64,000 nt of DNA, taken from assembly GCA_035510455.1 (NCBI GenBank), contig DATKHB010000020.1, positions 27,974 through 91,973 of the forward strand, in the 5' to 3' direction. Each line of letters starts with the position of its first letter. Positions within the stretch are counted from its first letter, which is position 1. A model generated the notes under the pieces. That model worked only from the letters and a program-made list of their open reading frames with translations, was not told the origin of the DNA and did no database searches. This DNA comes from DATKGL01 sp035510455. GTDB taxonomy: Bacteria; Patescibacteriota; Saccharimonadia; Saccharimonadales; UBA4665. The position numbers were made by a program, and so were the translations under genes. Shown here piece by piece: positions 15,646 through 24,268 of this stretch.

Positions 15646-18462
15646 ATGGCTGATAATATTGTTGTAAAAGGTGCTCGGGAGCATAACCTAAAAGACATAG
15701 ATGTTACAATCCCGAGAAATAAGCTAGTAGTTATAACTGGCCTTAGCGGGTCGGGTAAATCTAGTCTGGCTTTTGATACCATTTACGCCGAAGGCCAACG
15801 CCGTTACGTTGAGTCGCTCAGTAGTTATGCGCGTCAATTTTTAGGGCTTATGGAGAAACCTGACGTTGATCAGATCGACGGGCTTTCGCCGGCAATAAGT
15901 ATTGATCAAAAGTCCACCAGTCGGAATCCGCGCAGTACCGTCGCAACAGTAACTGAAATATATGATTACCTACGGCTTTTATTTGCCAGAGTAGGCATAC
16001 CTCACTGTCCGATTTGTTTTAAGCCGGTGAAGCAACAGACCATCACTGACGTTACCAATCAGATAAAATCTTTGCCTAAAGATTCCAAGCTTATGATATT
16101 GGCACCAGTGGTTATCGACAAAAAAGGCGCTTTCGAGCATATCCCCGAGCAATATAGCCGAGCCGGTTTCGCTCGAATAAGAGTTGATAAGGTAGTCTAT
16201 TCGCTCGATGAGTTCCCGGAACTAAGCAAGAATTTTAAACATACTATCGAAGTAGTTGTTGATCGGCTGGTTAATGACGACGACAGCCAGAGCCGTCTCA
16301 GCCAATCAGTTGAACAGGCTCTAGATATTGCCAACGGCAAAGTCTTGGTGGTTGATGTCGATAAAAAGCAGGAGCTGGAATATTCTTTGATGTATGCCTG
16401 TAGCGACCATCCTGAAGTATCTATCCCCGAATTAGAACCCAGAATCTTCAGCTTTAATAACCCCCACGGTGCCTGTCCGGTTTGCACTGGGCTAGGATCA
16501 CGCCTAGAGGTTGATCCTGAACTGGTTATTCCTAACGGGCGGCTGACAATTGCCGAGGGTGGTGTCCGGCCATACAATCGTATTAACACTGATGCTTGGT
16601 ATGTGAAGAAACTGCAAGCTGTCGCTGACCGCTATGGCTTTAGCCTGCACGTTCCGACATCAGAACTAAAACCAGAAGACATAGACCGCATTATGTATGG
16701 CACCGGTAACGAGACGTATCGGATAAGTTTAGGAATGGGTCGAAGTTTTGAAACTACTTATAAAGGCGTGGTTCGCGATCTTGAGAGGCGTCACCGTGAT
16801 ACTGAAAGTGATTTCGTCAAACGCGATATCGAAAGGTTTATGCAGGAAAAACCCTGTCATGCCTGTAACGGTCTGAGATTAAAACCTGAAGTTCTAGCCG
16901 TAACTGTAGCTGACAAGTCGATTATGGAGATATGTAACCTATCGATCGATAATGCTCGGGAATTTATGGCCAACATGAAGTTAGGCGAACAGCGAATGTT
17001 TATTGCCAACCAAATCCTAAAAGAAATCAACGCCCGGCTTAAGTTTCTACAAGACGTTGGACTTAATTATCTTACGCTTTTAAGGGGCGCAACGACTTTA
17101 AGTGGGGGCGAGGCTCAGCGAATCAGACTAGCCACCCAAATCGGTTCTGGACTTATTGGCGTGCTGTATGTTTTAGATGAACCCAGTATTGGCCTTCACC
17201 AGAGAGATAACGCTCGACTAATTAAGACCCTTGAGCATCTAAGAGATCTAGGCAATACTGTGATTGTTGTTGAGCACGATGAAGAGACGATCAGAAGCGC
17301 TGATTACTTGGTAGATATTGGTCCGGGAGCGGGCGTGCATGGCGGCGAGGTTGTGGCCGCCGGAACTCCGAAAGACGTTGAGAAACAAAAAAGGAGCATC
17401 ACTGCGCAGTACCTTATAGGCGCTAGAACGATTGCAACTCCTAAAAAAAGGCGTCAGGGTAATGGTAAAAGCTTGATTATCAAAGGGGCTACCGAGAATA
17501 ATCTAAAAAACATATCGGTAACGGTGCCTTTAGGTAAATTTGTCGTGGTTAGCGGTGTTAGCGGGTCGGGCAAGTCGACTCTAATTAATGACATTTTGGC
17601 CAAAGAACTACTAGCCAGGTTGCATCGGGCCAATACCGTATCGGGACGCCATGACGAGATACTTGGCATTAAAGAGCTAGATAAAGCCATAATTATTGAC
17701 CAGTCGCCAATAGGACGCACTCCACGGTCCAACCCGGCCACCTACACCGGCTTATTTACGCCAATACGTGATCTGTACGCTCGAGTTCCCGAAGCAAGGC
17801 TAAGAGGCTACAGCGCGGGCCGCTTTAGCTTTAATGTAAAAGGCGGAAGATGTGAAAACTGTTCCGGGGACGGTATTATTAAGATAGAAATGCATTTTTT
17901 ACCGGACGTTTATGTATCCTGCGAAGTCTGTCATGGCAAAAGATATAACAAGGAAGCTTTAGAGATCCACTATAAGGGTAAGAACATAAGCGATATTTTG
18001 GAGATGACCTGCGATCAGGGACTAGAATTTTTCGAGAATATACCAGCTATAGCTAGAAAACTACAAACTTTGGTGGATGTTGGGTTGGGCTATATCCACC
18101 TAGGGCAACCGGCTACCCAACTAAGCGGGGGCGAGGCTCAGCGCATTAAATTAGCCGGCGAACTTAGCCGTCGTCCAACAGGCCGGACACTATATATACT
18201 AGATGAGCCGACAACTGGTTTGCATATGGCTGATGTTGACAAGTTACTGCACGTTATCCATTCGCTAGTGGACGCCGGCAATAGCGTGATCGTCATAGAA
18301 CATAACTTAGATGTTATTAAAAACGCCGACTGGATAATAGATATGGGGCCGGAAGGGGGCGATGCTGGAGGCGAGATAATCGCTGAGGGTCGGCCAGAAG
18401 ATATAGCAAAAGACAAGAATTCTTATACTGGGCAATATCTGAAGACAACCTTGCTTAAATGA
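15646..18462 (+). CDS. uvrA: excinuclease ABC subunit UvrA
   Basis: UvrA finds DNA damage and loads UvrB. The 938-residue product has the full length. The first ATP site has GLSGSGKSSLAFD near residues 32-44, the second GVSGSGKSTLIND near 636. Two LSGGEAQRI signatures are present. Zinc cysteines appear as CPICF, CHACNG and CENCSGDG followed by CEVCHGKRY. YVLDEPSIGLH and YILDEPTTGLH are the two Walker B regions. It has its own promoter; uvrC is 2.4 kb downstream. dedA converges on its 3' end with a 5-nt gap. Confidence 0.97.
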   Translation: MADNIVVKGAREHNLKDIDVTIPRNKLVVITGLSGSGKSSLAFDTIYAEGQRRYVESLSSYARQFLGLMEKPDVDQIDGLSPAISIDQKSTSRNPRSTVATVTEIYDYLRLLFARVGIPHCPICFKPVKQQTITDVTNQIKSLPKDSKLMILAPVVIDKKGAFEHIPEQYSRAGFARIRVDKVVYSLDEFPELSKNFKHTIEVVVDRLVNDDDSQSRLSQSVEQALDIANGKVLVVDVDKKQELEYSLMYACSDHPEVSIPELEPRIFSFNNPHGACPVCTGLGSRLEVDPELVIPNGRLTIAEGGVRPYNRINTDAWYVKKLQAVADRYGFSLHVPTSELKPEDIDRIMYGTGNETYRISLGMGRSFETTYKGVVRDLERRHRDTESDFVKRDIERFMQEKPCHACNGLRLKPEVLAVTVADKSIMEICNLSIDNAREFMANMKLGEQRMFIANQILKEINARLKFLQDVGLNYLTLLRGATTLSGGEAQRIRLATQIGSGLIGVLYVLDEPSIGLHQRDNARLIKTLEHLRDLGNTVIVVEHDEETIRSADYLVDIGPGAGVHGGEVVAAGTPKDVEKQKRSITAQYLIGARTIATPKKRRQGNGKSLIIKGATENNLKNISVTVPLGKFVVVSGVSGSGKSTLINDILAKELLARLHRANTVSGRHDEILGIKELDKAIIIDQSPIGRTPRSNPATYTGLFTPIRDLYARVPEARLRGYSAGRFSFNVKGGRCENCSGDGIIKIEMHFLPDVYVSCEVCHGKRYNKEALEIHYKGKNISDILEMTCDQGLEFFENIPAIARKLQTLVDVGLGYIHLGQPATQLSGGEAQRIKLAGELSRRPTGRTLYILDEPTTGLHMADVDKLLHVIHSLVDAGNSVIVIEHNLDVIKNADWIIDMGPEGGDAGGEIIAEGRPEDIAKDKNSYTGQYLKTTLLK

Positions 18463-18467
18463 AACTG

Positions 18468-19094
18468 CTAGCCCTTCTTCTTGGGCTGGTCATTGGGGTG
18501 TTTTCTCTCTTGTAAAGACTTGAATATGTGCCAGAACATTGGTCCGAAACTAAGAACTACCACCACAATAACTAGCGGCAGGATGTAATTATCTATATTT
18601 TTAGGTAATTTACTTCCAAACCAATAGCCCAGCATTATCAATAACGCTCCCCACGCGGCGTCACCTATGCCGTCGAATATAACAAATTGCAGACGTTTCA
18701 TCTTGCCGATACCGGCAGCTACTGGAGCGAAAGTTCTAACAATTGGTAAAAAGTGAGCCAATAGCATGGCCTTAGGACCGTAGCGCTCGTAGAATTTCTC
18801 GGACTGGGTTAAATATTTCTGTCTGAAAAAAAGACCGTTCGGCTTTCTAAACAATTTCCGTCCAGCGGTTCTTCCAATGGTATAGCCAACGTTATCTCCG
18901 CAAATTGCCGCTAGGATAACTACTACTAGGAGAGCCGGTAGATTTAACTTACCCTGTGCCGCAAAAAGACCAGCACTTAAGATCAAAGTGTCACCGGGCA
19001 AGAAGAACCCCAACATCATACCCGATTCCGCAAAGATCAGCAGACCGATAAGCAGTAGGCCGCCGCTTTGTATGAGCTGAGTGGGATTTAGCAT
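18468..19094 (-). CDS. DedA family membrane protein (SNARE-associated / VTT domain)
   Basis: 208 residues with a long hydrophobic N-terminus, the DedA motif region ESGMMLGFFLPGDTLILSAG near residues 24-43, a GDNVGYTIGRTAGRKLF segment near 67-83, and FYERYGPKAMLLAHFLPIVRTFAPVAAG near 103-130 with the conserved Arg and Pro. A C-terminal helix and a basic tail (KHPNDQPKKKG) follow. DedA proteins support membrane homeostasis and lipid carrier recycling; some flip undecaprenyl phosphate, which would suit a cell rich in wall genes. The exact substrate is not evident. Confidence 0.9.
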   Translation of the reverse strand: MLNPTQLIQSGGLLLIGLLIFAESGMMLGFFLPGDTLILSAGLFAAQGKLNLPALLVVVILAAICGDNVGYTIGRTAGRKLFRKPNGLFFRQKYLTQSEKFYERYGPKAMLLAHFLPIVRTFAPVAAGIGKMKRLQFVIFDGIGDAAWGALLIMLGYWFGSKLPKNIDNYILPLVIVVVVLSFGPMFWHIFKSLQERKHPNDQPKKKG

Positions 19095-19139
19095 ATGGTT
19101 TATATCTTACCTTCTTTTGTCTAGATCGTCGATTTTTGG

Positions 19140-19145
19140 TATAAT
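19140..19145 (+). promoter_or_regulatory. -10 box of rplY
   Basis: Perfect TATAAT, 33 nt before ATG 19179. The leader of about 27 nt contains a weak AGGGAAA. Confidence 0.45.
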
Positions 19146-19178
19146 ATCTCTAATAGAAATCAAGCGCTAGGGAAACTA

Positions 19179-19883
19179 ATGTCAGGTAGTGTTAACTTAA
19201 ATTTGGAAGAACGTACGGTAGTCGGCAAAGCGGTTAAGAAGTTACGCCGCGATGGTTTTTTGCCAGCGGTTATTCATGATCACGGTAAACCGTCTATTCA
19301 CGTCATGGGTAAATACCTAGATGTCTACCGCGCTTACCAAGAAGCTGGCAAGCACCACCCTATAAACATCACCGTTGGCGGCAAGTCTTTCGTAACTCTT
19401 ATAAAGACCGCTGAATTCGAACCCTATAAGCATCAGCTAAATCATATAGTTTTTGGAGCTGTTAAGGCTGACGAGAAGGTAGAGGCCTTAATCCCTATTA
19501 GGTTAACCGATGAAATTCCTGCAGAAAAAGCCAGCTTAATTATTATCAACCAGCTCGATAGCGTTAACGTTGAAGCTTTGCCTGGCGCATTACCGGACGA
19601 ATTCATAGTCGACGCCTCAAAACTTATTGAAATTGGCGACAAAGTAACGGTCGCTGACATTATCGTACCGGAAGGCGTAACTATACTCACCGAGCCAGAA
19701 CATACCATTGCTACTGTCTACGAGCCGAGTGCTCTAGCTGCAGCTAATGATGCCGCTGGCGGTGACGCTGAAGAGCCTGAAGAAGTCGAGAGCGAAGAAG
19801 GTGCCGAGGGAGAAACCCCCGCTGAAGAGGGTGATACCGAACCTGAATCTGAAACTGAAGCTGAACCTAAAGCTAAAGAATAA
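19179..19883 (+). CDS. rplY: 50S ribosomal protein L25 (Ctc/TL5 form) with acidic tail
   Basis: L25 of the CTC type binds 5S rRNA. The 234-residue product has the RNA-binding domain (1-95, VGKAVKKLRRDGFLPAVIH and LIKTAEFEPYKHQLNHIVF) and the C-terminal beta domain (95-185, VNVEALPGALPDEFIVDASKL and GVTILTEPEHTIATVYEP). A tail of about 45 residues made almost only of Glu, Ala, Pro, Thr and Asp follows. Similar acidic tails occur on bS16 and the KH protein in this window. The gene is monocistronic by spacing. Confidence 0.92.
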   Translation: MSGSVNLNLEERTVVGKAVKKLRRDGFLPAVIHDHGKPSIHVMGKYLDVYRAYQEAGKHHPINITVGGKSFVTLIKTAEFEPYKHQLNHIVFGAVKADEKVEALIPIRLTDEIPAEKASLIIINQLDSVNVEALPGALPDEFIVDASKLIEIGDKVTVADIIVPEGVTILTEPEHTIATVYEPSALAAANDAAGGDAEEPEEVESEEGAEGETPAEEGDTEPESETEAEPKAKE

Positions 19884-19927
19884 CGATCTTTAAACTAGTT
19901 TTTAGCCATCAAGTAGTAGCCAACAAG

Positions 19928-19936
19928 TGATATCAT
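19928..19936 (+). promoter_or_regulatory. extended -10 of trhO, leaderless start
   Basis: TGA then TATCAT (19931-19936), 7 nt before ATG 19944. Confidence 0.45.
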
Positions 19937-19943
19937 AAAACAG

Positions 19944-20828
19944 ATGCAAAAAATAATTTTGTACTATAAGTTTACGCCTATAAAAGACCCGAACGTCGTC
20001 AAGTTATGGCAGATTGCCCTATGCGAAAAATTAGATCTTATGGGCCGGATTATAGTGTCTCCAAAAGGCATTAACGGGACTTTAGCCGGCGAGCTGGATA
20101 ATCTACGTAATTACGTTAAAGAAATTAAGGCTTATCAAGGTTTTAAGGATATAGATTTCAAATGGAATGATGGGTCAAAAGAGGATTTTCCAAGGCTAAA
20201 TGTCAAAGTTAGATCCGAAACCGTTACGCTCGGGATGCCTGATGCCGTTAAGGTTACTAAAAGTGGGGTAGTTAACGGAGGGGCACGTTTAAAGCCGAAC
20301 CAGTTGGCAAACTTCGTCAAAGACAATCCCGACGCTGTTTTGTTCGATGGGCGCAACAACTACGAAAGCGCCATCGGAAAATTTAAGAATGCTGTTATCC
20401 CCGATATAGATAACTTTCGTGATTTTCCTAAAGAACTAAAAAAACCAAAATACAAAAAGCTTAAAGCCAAACCAGTTGTTACGTATTGTACCGGAGGTAT
20501 AAGGTGTGAAGTCCTAACGGCGCTCCTAAAACAAGAAGGTTTTACTAAGGTTTATCAGCTGGACGGCGGGATTGTTAAGTACGGCCAGATTTACGGCGAC
20601 AAAGGCTTATGGGAAGGTAAGTGTTTCGTTTTCGACGACCGAATATCGGTAGGCTTTTCCGATTCCTCGGTGGATATCGGTAGCTGTGTAAGGTGTCGAT
20701 CTAAAACCAGTCGCTATTTAAACTGCACTAACAAGACTTGCAATAAACTAATATTAATCTGTGGGAAGTGCAGTAATCACGAATCATGCAGTTCGGCCTG
20801 TAATCTAGCGGCACTTTCAGCCATATGA
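19944..20828 (+). CDS. trhO: tRNA uridine(34) hydroxylase TrhO (rhodanese family)
   Basis: TrhO hydroxylates U34 in tRNAs on the way to 5-oxyacetyluridine. The 294-residue product has the N-terminal acylphosphatase-like domain (IIVSPKGINGTLAGE), the rhodanese domain with VVTYCTGGIRCE near residues 173-184 (Cys in the active loop) and a cysteine-rich C-terminus with CVRC, CTNKTCNK and CGKC, likely metal-binding. Overlaps uvrC by ATGA, so the two are translated together although the functions are unrelated. Confidence 0.9.
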   Translation: MQKIILYYKFTPIKDPNVVKLWQIALCEKLDLMGRIIVSPKGINGTLAGELDNLRNYVKEIKAYQGFKDIDFKWNDGSKEDFPRLNVKVRSETVTLGMPDAVKVTKSGVVNGGARLKPNQLANFVKDNPDAVLFDGRNNYESAIGKFKNAVIPDIDNFRDFPKELKKPKYKKLKAKPVVTYCTGGIRCEVLTALLKQEGFTKVYQLDGGIVKYGQIYGDKGLWEGKCFVFDDRISVGFSDSSVDIGSCVRCRSKTSRYLNCTNKTCNKLILICGKCSNHESCSSACNLAALSAI

Positions 20829-22312
20829 ATAGCGTTATTGAAAAGAAACTGCTGGAGCTGCCCGCAAGCCCAGGGATATATTTTTATAAAGACAAAAAAG
20901 ATGAAATTATTTATATCGGCAAAGCCGCGAGTTTAAAAAACAGAGTCAGGCAATACTTTCAAAAAAGCCGTCAAAGAGATGCCAAGACCGACGCTCTTAT
21001 ATCTGAAATTGCCGATCTGGATTGGACTTTGGTAGAAACTGAACTGGATGCACTTTTTCTTGAAGCTGAAATGGTTCGGCGGTACATGCCCAGATATAAT
21101 ATTCTGCTTAGGGATGATAAAAGCAGCAGCTATGTTCGCATAAGCTACGACTCTAAGCACCCGACTCTTACCATGACTAGGCAGCCGCTTGATGATGGAG
21201 CCAAGTATTTTGGCCCATACTTTAACGGCGCTGAAGTAAAAAAAGCTCTCCATTATCTGAGGCGAATCTTTCCCTACTCAACTCATATCAGTAATATTCC
21301 GAAAAGAGTCTGTCTGCAGTATCATCTTGGGCTATGCCCCGGTCTCGAAGAGAACAAAACCACCATAAACGATTATCGGGCTAATTTGCGTAAAATAATG
21401 CAGTATCTTAAGGGTGAAAGAGCAACTCTTATCAAAGAGCTTGAGCGGGACATGAAAAGAGCTAGCAGAAAAAAAGACTTTGAATCGGCCGCCCAGCTGC
21501 GCGACCAGCTTTACAATCTAAGAGCCCTCTCTAAACAAATAATATTTTCCGATAAAGAGTTTACCGACCTAAGTAAAGACCGAGCTCTTAATATGCTCAG
21601 CGACTTACTTGGACTAAAAAATGTGCCACGCCGTATCGAAGGTTATGATATTAGCCATCTGCAAGGAACTGACAATGTAGCCAGCATGGTGGTGTTTAGT
21701 AATGGGATACCCGATAAAGCGGCCTATAGGAAGTTCAAAATGCGACTTCCTGGGAACGACGACTTTGGCCACATGGAAGAAGCGATATCTCGGCGTCTCA
21801 GCGGAAAAAATATTAAAGACTGGGACCTCCCGGATCTATTTTTAATTGATGGCGGCAAGGGACAACTCGGTGCGGCAATTAAAGCCCGCGATCGACTGGG
21901 CATCAACAGGCCGATGATCGCGCTTGCAAAAAGGGAAGAGGAGATAGTGGTCCAGAAGGGTAAATCTCAAGTCGATCTTAGCGTATCTGATCTTAAAGAG
22001 CAGCGCGCTATATACAAGGAAAGCGACGATTTCATAATGCTTTATCTTACGCCCCGTTCCGACATTGTGAAGTTACTCCAAAGGGTGCGGGATGAATCTC
22101 ATAGGTTTGCCGTTAGCTACCACTCCGTTCTCAAGTTAAAGAGACAAAAATCTAGCGTTTTGGATGAAATACCCGGCATTGGTCCGCTAACGCGTCGGAA
22201 ACTGTTAAAAGAATTTGGTGGTCAAAAAGCGATCGCTGGAACTAGCCTTGAAAAGCTTAGCGATGTGGTGGGTAAATCTAGAGCAAAAGCCATACTTCAA
22301 CACCTAAAGTAG
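20825..22312 (+). CDS. uvrC: excinuclease ABC subunit UvrC, short form
   Basis: UvrC makes both incisions around damage marked by UvrAB. The 495-residue product is shorter than the usual 590-610. It has the GIY-YIG domain at the start (SPGIYFYKDK and IIYIGKAASLKNRV), the UVR motif near residues 195-230 (KKDFESAAQLRDQLYNLRAL), the RNase H-like endonuclease domain (RIEGYDISHLQGTD, LFLIDGGKGQL) and a helix-hairpin-helix end (LDEIPGIGPLTRRKLLKEFG). The shortening is in the region between UVR motif and endonuclease domain. uvrA is nearby; uvrB is not in the window. Confidence 0.95.
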   Translation: MNSVIEKKLLELPASPGIYFYKDKKDEIIYIGKAASLKNRVRQYFQKSRQRDAKTDALISEIADLDWTLVETELDALFLEAEMVRRYMPRYNILLRDDKSSSYVRISYDSKHPTLTMTRQPLDDGAKYFGPYFNGAEVKKALHYLRRIFPYSTHISNIPKRVCLQYHLGLCPGLEENKTTINDYRANLRKIMQYLKGERATLIKELERDMKRASRKKDFESAAQLRDQLYNLRALSKQIIFSDKEFTDLSKDRALNMLSDLLGLKNVPRRIEGYDISHLQGTDNVASMVVFSNGIPDKAAYRKFKMRLPGNDDFGHMEEAISRRLSGKNIKDWDLPDLFLIDGGKGQLGAAIKARDRLGINRPMIALAKREEEIVVQKGKSQVDLSVSDLKEQRAIYKESDDFIMLYLTPRSDIVKLLQRVRDESHRFAVSYHSVLKLKRQKSSVLDEIPGIGPLTRRKLLKEFGGQKAIAGTSLEKLSDVVGKSRAKAILQHLK

Positions 22313-22395
22313 TAAAATATAGAAATATCAGATTTATCTTTGATGTTGCAAGGCAGTTTGAAAGAAACCGCTGGTTCAAGTAGGTTAACGCTAAC

Positions 22396-22404
22396 TGGTA
22401 TACT
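22396..22404 (+). promoter_or_regulatory. extended -10 of pepP
   Basis: TGG then TATACT (22399-22404). It supports transcription from about 22411, upstream of both TTG 22418 and ATG 22427. A small inverted repeat GTTA...TAAC lies just upstream. Confidence 0.45.
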
Positions 22405-22426
22405 GTAGTCCTAGTAGTTGTTATAT

Positions 22427-23656
22427 ATGAATTTTCCAGATACCTTCTTCCAAAATAACCGTAAAACACTCCGCGATAATATAGGTACTAATACGCCGAT
22501 TGTTATAGTAGCCAACGGACTTCTCCAAAAAGGCAGTGATGCTACCTATCCTTTTCATCAGGATGCCAATTTTTGGTATTTAACTGGGATTAATGAACCG
22601 GACATAATTCTGGTCATTGACTCCAACCAAGAATTTTTGATAATACCAGGGCGTAGTGAAGTCCGCGAGTTTTTCGACGGAGCAACAGACTCCTCATCTA
22701 TCGAGAAGACATCTGGTATCACAACAGTTGTGGGTCAAAAGGCTGGCTGGGAGATGCTGTCTAAAATAATTAAAAAATCTAAGAAAGTTGCCACGCTCGC
22801 CGCTAACCCGGGCTATATAAAACAACTTGGCATGTATACGAATCCTGCCAGACAGAATTTAATTAAACACTTAAAGACAATTGAACGGAGTGTCGAATTT
22901 ATTGATATACGACTTACTCTAGCGAGTATGAGGTCTCTAAAGCAGCCTATTGAGCTCCAAGCTATACAAAAAGCAATCGATATAACGACCGAGACATTAA
23001 GTGAGGTCATAAAGCGAACTAATTTTGAGAAATACCGTTACGAAAACGAGATCGAGGCTGATATTAGCGGTGGTTTTAGACGTCGAGGAGCTGATGGCGA
23101 TGCTTTTACGCCAATTGTGGCCAGCGGTAAACGGGCCTGCACCATCCATTATGATGCGAATAATGCCAAGCTAGGAAAAAATGAACTGGTTATTATGGAT
23201 GTCGGCGCTCAGTTTAATAATTATGCTGCTGACATCGCTCGTACCGTATCCGTTAACAAAAATCCCTCAGAACGATCCCAAGCCGTATATAACGCAGTTC
23301 TAGAAGCTTGTGAATATGCTAAATCACAACTTAAACCAGGCGTCATGATGAAAGAATACGAGCTAAGCGTTCGTCAGTTTATTGGTAAAAAACTAAAAGA
23401 ACTGGGGTTAATCAAGATAATTAATCCTAAGAAACTGATGAGGTATTATCCTCACGCCACTTCACATTTTTTAGGGCTGGAACCACATGACGCCGGGGAC
23501 TATTCCAAACCCCTCCAAGACGGGATGGTCTTGGCGGTTGAGCCCGGAATCTATATAGCCGAAGAAAGTATTGGCGTTCGCATTGAAAACAATGTCTTGA
23601 TAACAACTAGCGGTGTGAAAGTTCTTAGCGGCAGCTTGCCCTGTACTCTCTCCTAG
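22427..23656 (+). CDS. pepP: Xaa-Pro aminopeptidase (peptidase M24B, PepP type)
   Basis: This cytoplasmic metallopeptidase removes N-terminal residues before proline. From ATG 22427 it has 409 residues. The N-terminal AMP-N domain contains DATYPFHQDANFWYLTGI; the pita-bread catalytic domain has the metal ligands in VIMDVGAQFNNYAADIARTV (two Asp), HATSHFLGLEPHD (His), AVEPGIYI (Glu) and VRIENNVLI (Glu). ATG 22427 is preferred over TTG 22418 as it gives the normal family start MNFPDTFFQNNR. Confidence 0.92.
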   Translation: MNFPDTFFQNNRKTLRDNIGTNTPIVIVANGLLQKGSDATYPFHQDANFWYLTGINEPDIILVIDSNQEFLIIPGRSEVREFFDGATDSSSIEKTSGITTVVGQKAGWEMLSKIIKKSKKVATLAANPGYIKQLGMYTNPARQNLIKHLKTIERSVEFIDIRLTLASMRSLKQPIELQAIQKAIDITTETLSEVIKRTNFEKYRYENEIEADISGGFRRRGADGDAFTPIVASGKRACTIHYDANNAKLGKNELVIMDVGAQFNNYAADIARTVSVNKNPSERSQAVYNAVLEACEYAKSQLKPGVMMKEYELSVRQFIGKKLKELGLIKIINPKKLMRYYPHATSHFLGLEPHDAGDYSKPLQDGMVLAVEPGIYIAEESIGVRIENNVLITTSGVKVLSGSLPCTLS

Positions 23657-23672
23657 CCTAGAATAGATAGAT

Positions 23673-24044
23673 ATGAAAAAGGTTATGAAAAACCCATTGA
23701 TTAGGTTTGTCGTTCGTTGGGTGGTATCTAGCCTTGGGCTTTGGATAGCTGCTGCATTACTTGGGCACAGACTAACCTATACTGACGCTGAAGCAATAAT
23801 CGTCTCTGGACTTATTCTATCGATAGTTAACACTATCCTAAAGCCTATAGTGGTTATATTAGCCCTACCGGCCGTAATTCTGACCTTAGGCCTCTTTATG
23901 ATCGTTATAAACGGACTGATGGTATATATAGTTAGCAAGATATATACACCGCTACACGTTACCAATTTCTTTGCGGCAATAGTTGCCGGTATGATCATCG
24001 GGCTGGTAAACTATCTAGTAACAACAATCATTGAGGATATATGA
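23673..24044 (+). CDS. small 4-helix membrane protein (mycobacterial phage holin superfamily IV type)
   Basis: 123 residues with four hydrophobic helices (about 10-30, 37-58, 60-85, 95-118) and short loops; the pattern NTILKPIVVILALPAVILTLGLF near residues 49-70 is typical of the PF04020 family, common in bacteria and unrelated to lysis in practice. Function unknown. Overlaps secG by ATGA. Confidence 0.75.
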   Translation: MKKVMKNPLIRFVVRWVVSSLGLWIAAALLGHRLTYTDAEAIIVSGLILSIVNTILKPIVVILALPAVILTLGLFMIVINGLMVYIVSKIYTPLHVTNFFAAIVAGMIIGLVNYLVTTIIEDI

Positions 24045-24253
24045 GCATTTTTAATTATTTAGCTATCGGCGCAATGTTAATCATGACGCTTTTGATATTG
24101 GTTCAGACTCGAGGAGCTAGCTTAGGCGCCGGACTTGGCGGAAGCGGTGAAGTTAACATGACTAGACGCGGTAGCGATAAAACCCTTTTCCAAATGACCA
24201 TTATTACGGCAATTATTTTCATCGTGTCTCTCATTCTGGGAATTATCAAATAG
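24041..24253 (+). CDS. secG: preprotein translocase subunit SecG
   Basis: SecG is the small accessory subunit of SecYEG. 70 residues with two membrane helices (5-25 and 50-68) and the conserved middle loop TRGASLGAGLGGSGEVNMTRRGSDK. Starts inside the stop of the upstream gene. Its neighbours, a membrane protein and a peptide-binding protein, give no further hint. Confidence 0.9.
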   Translation: MSIFNYLAIGAMLIMTLLILVQTRGASLGAGLGGSGEVNMTRRGSDKTLFQMTIITAIIFIVSLILGIIK

Positions 24254-24268
24254 TATCTACTATTTACT

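Noticed and set aside
16197..16589. Minus-strand ORF of 130 codons inside uvrA
   Set aside because: Antisense of conserved UvrA coding sequence; composition fits a shadow frame.
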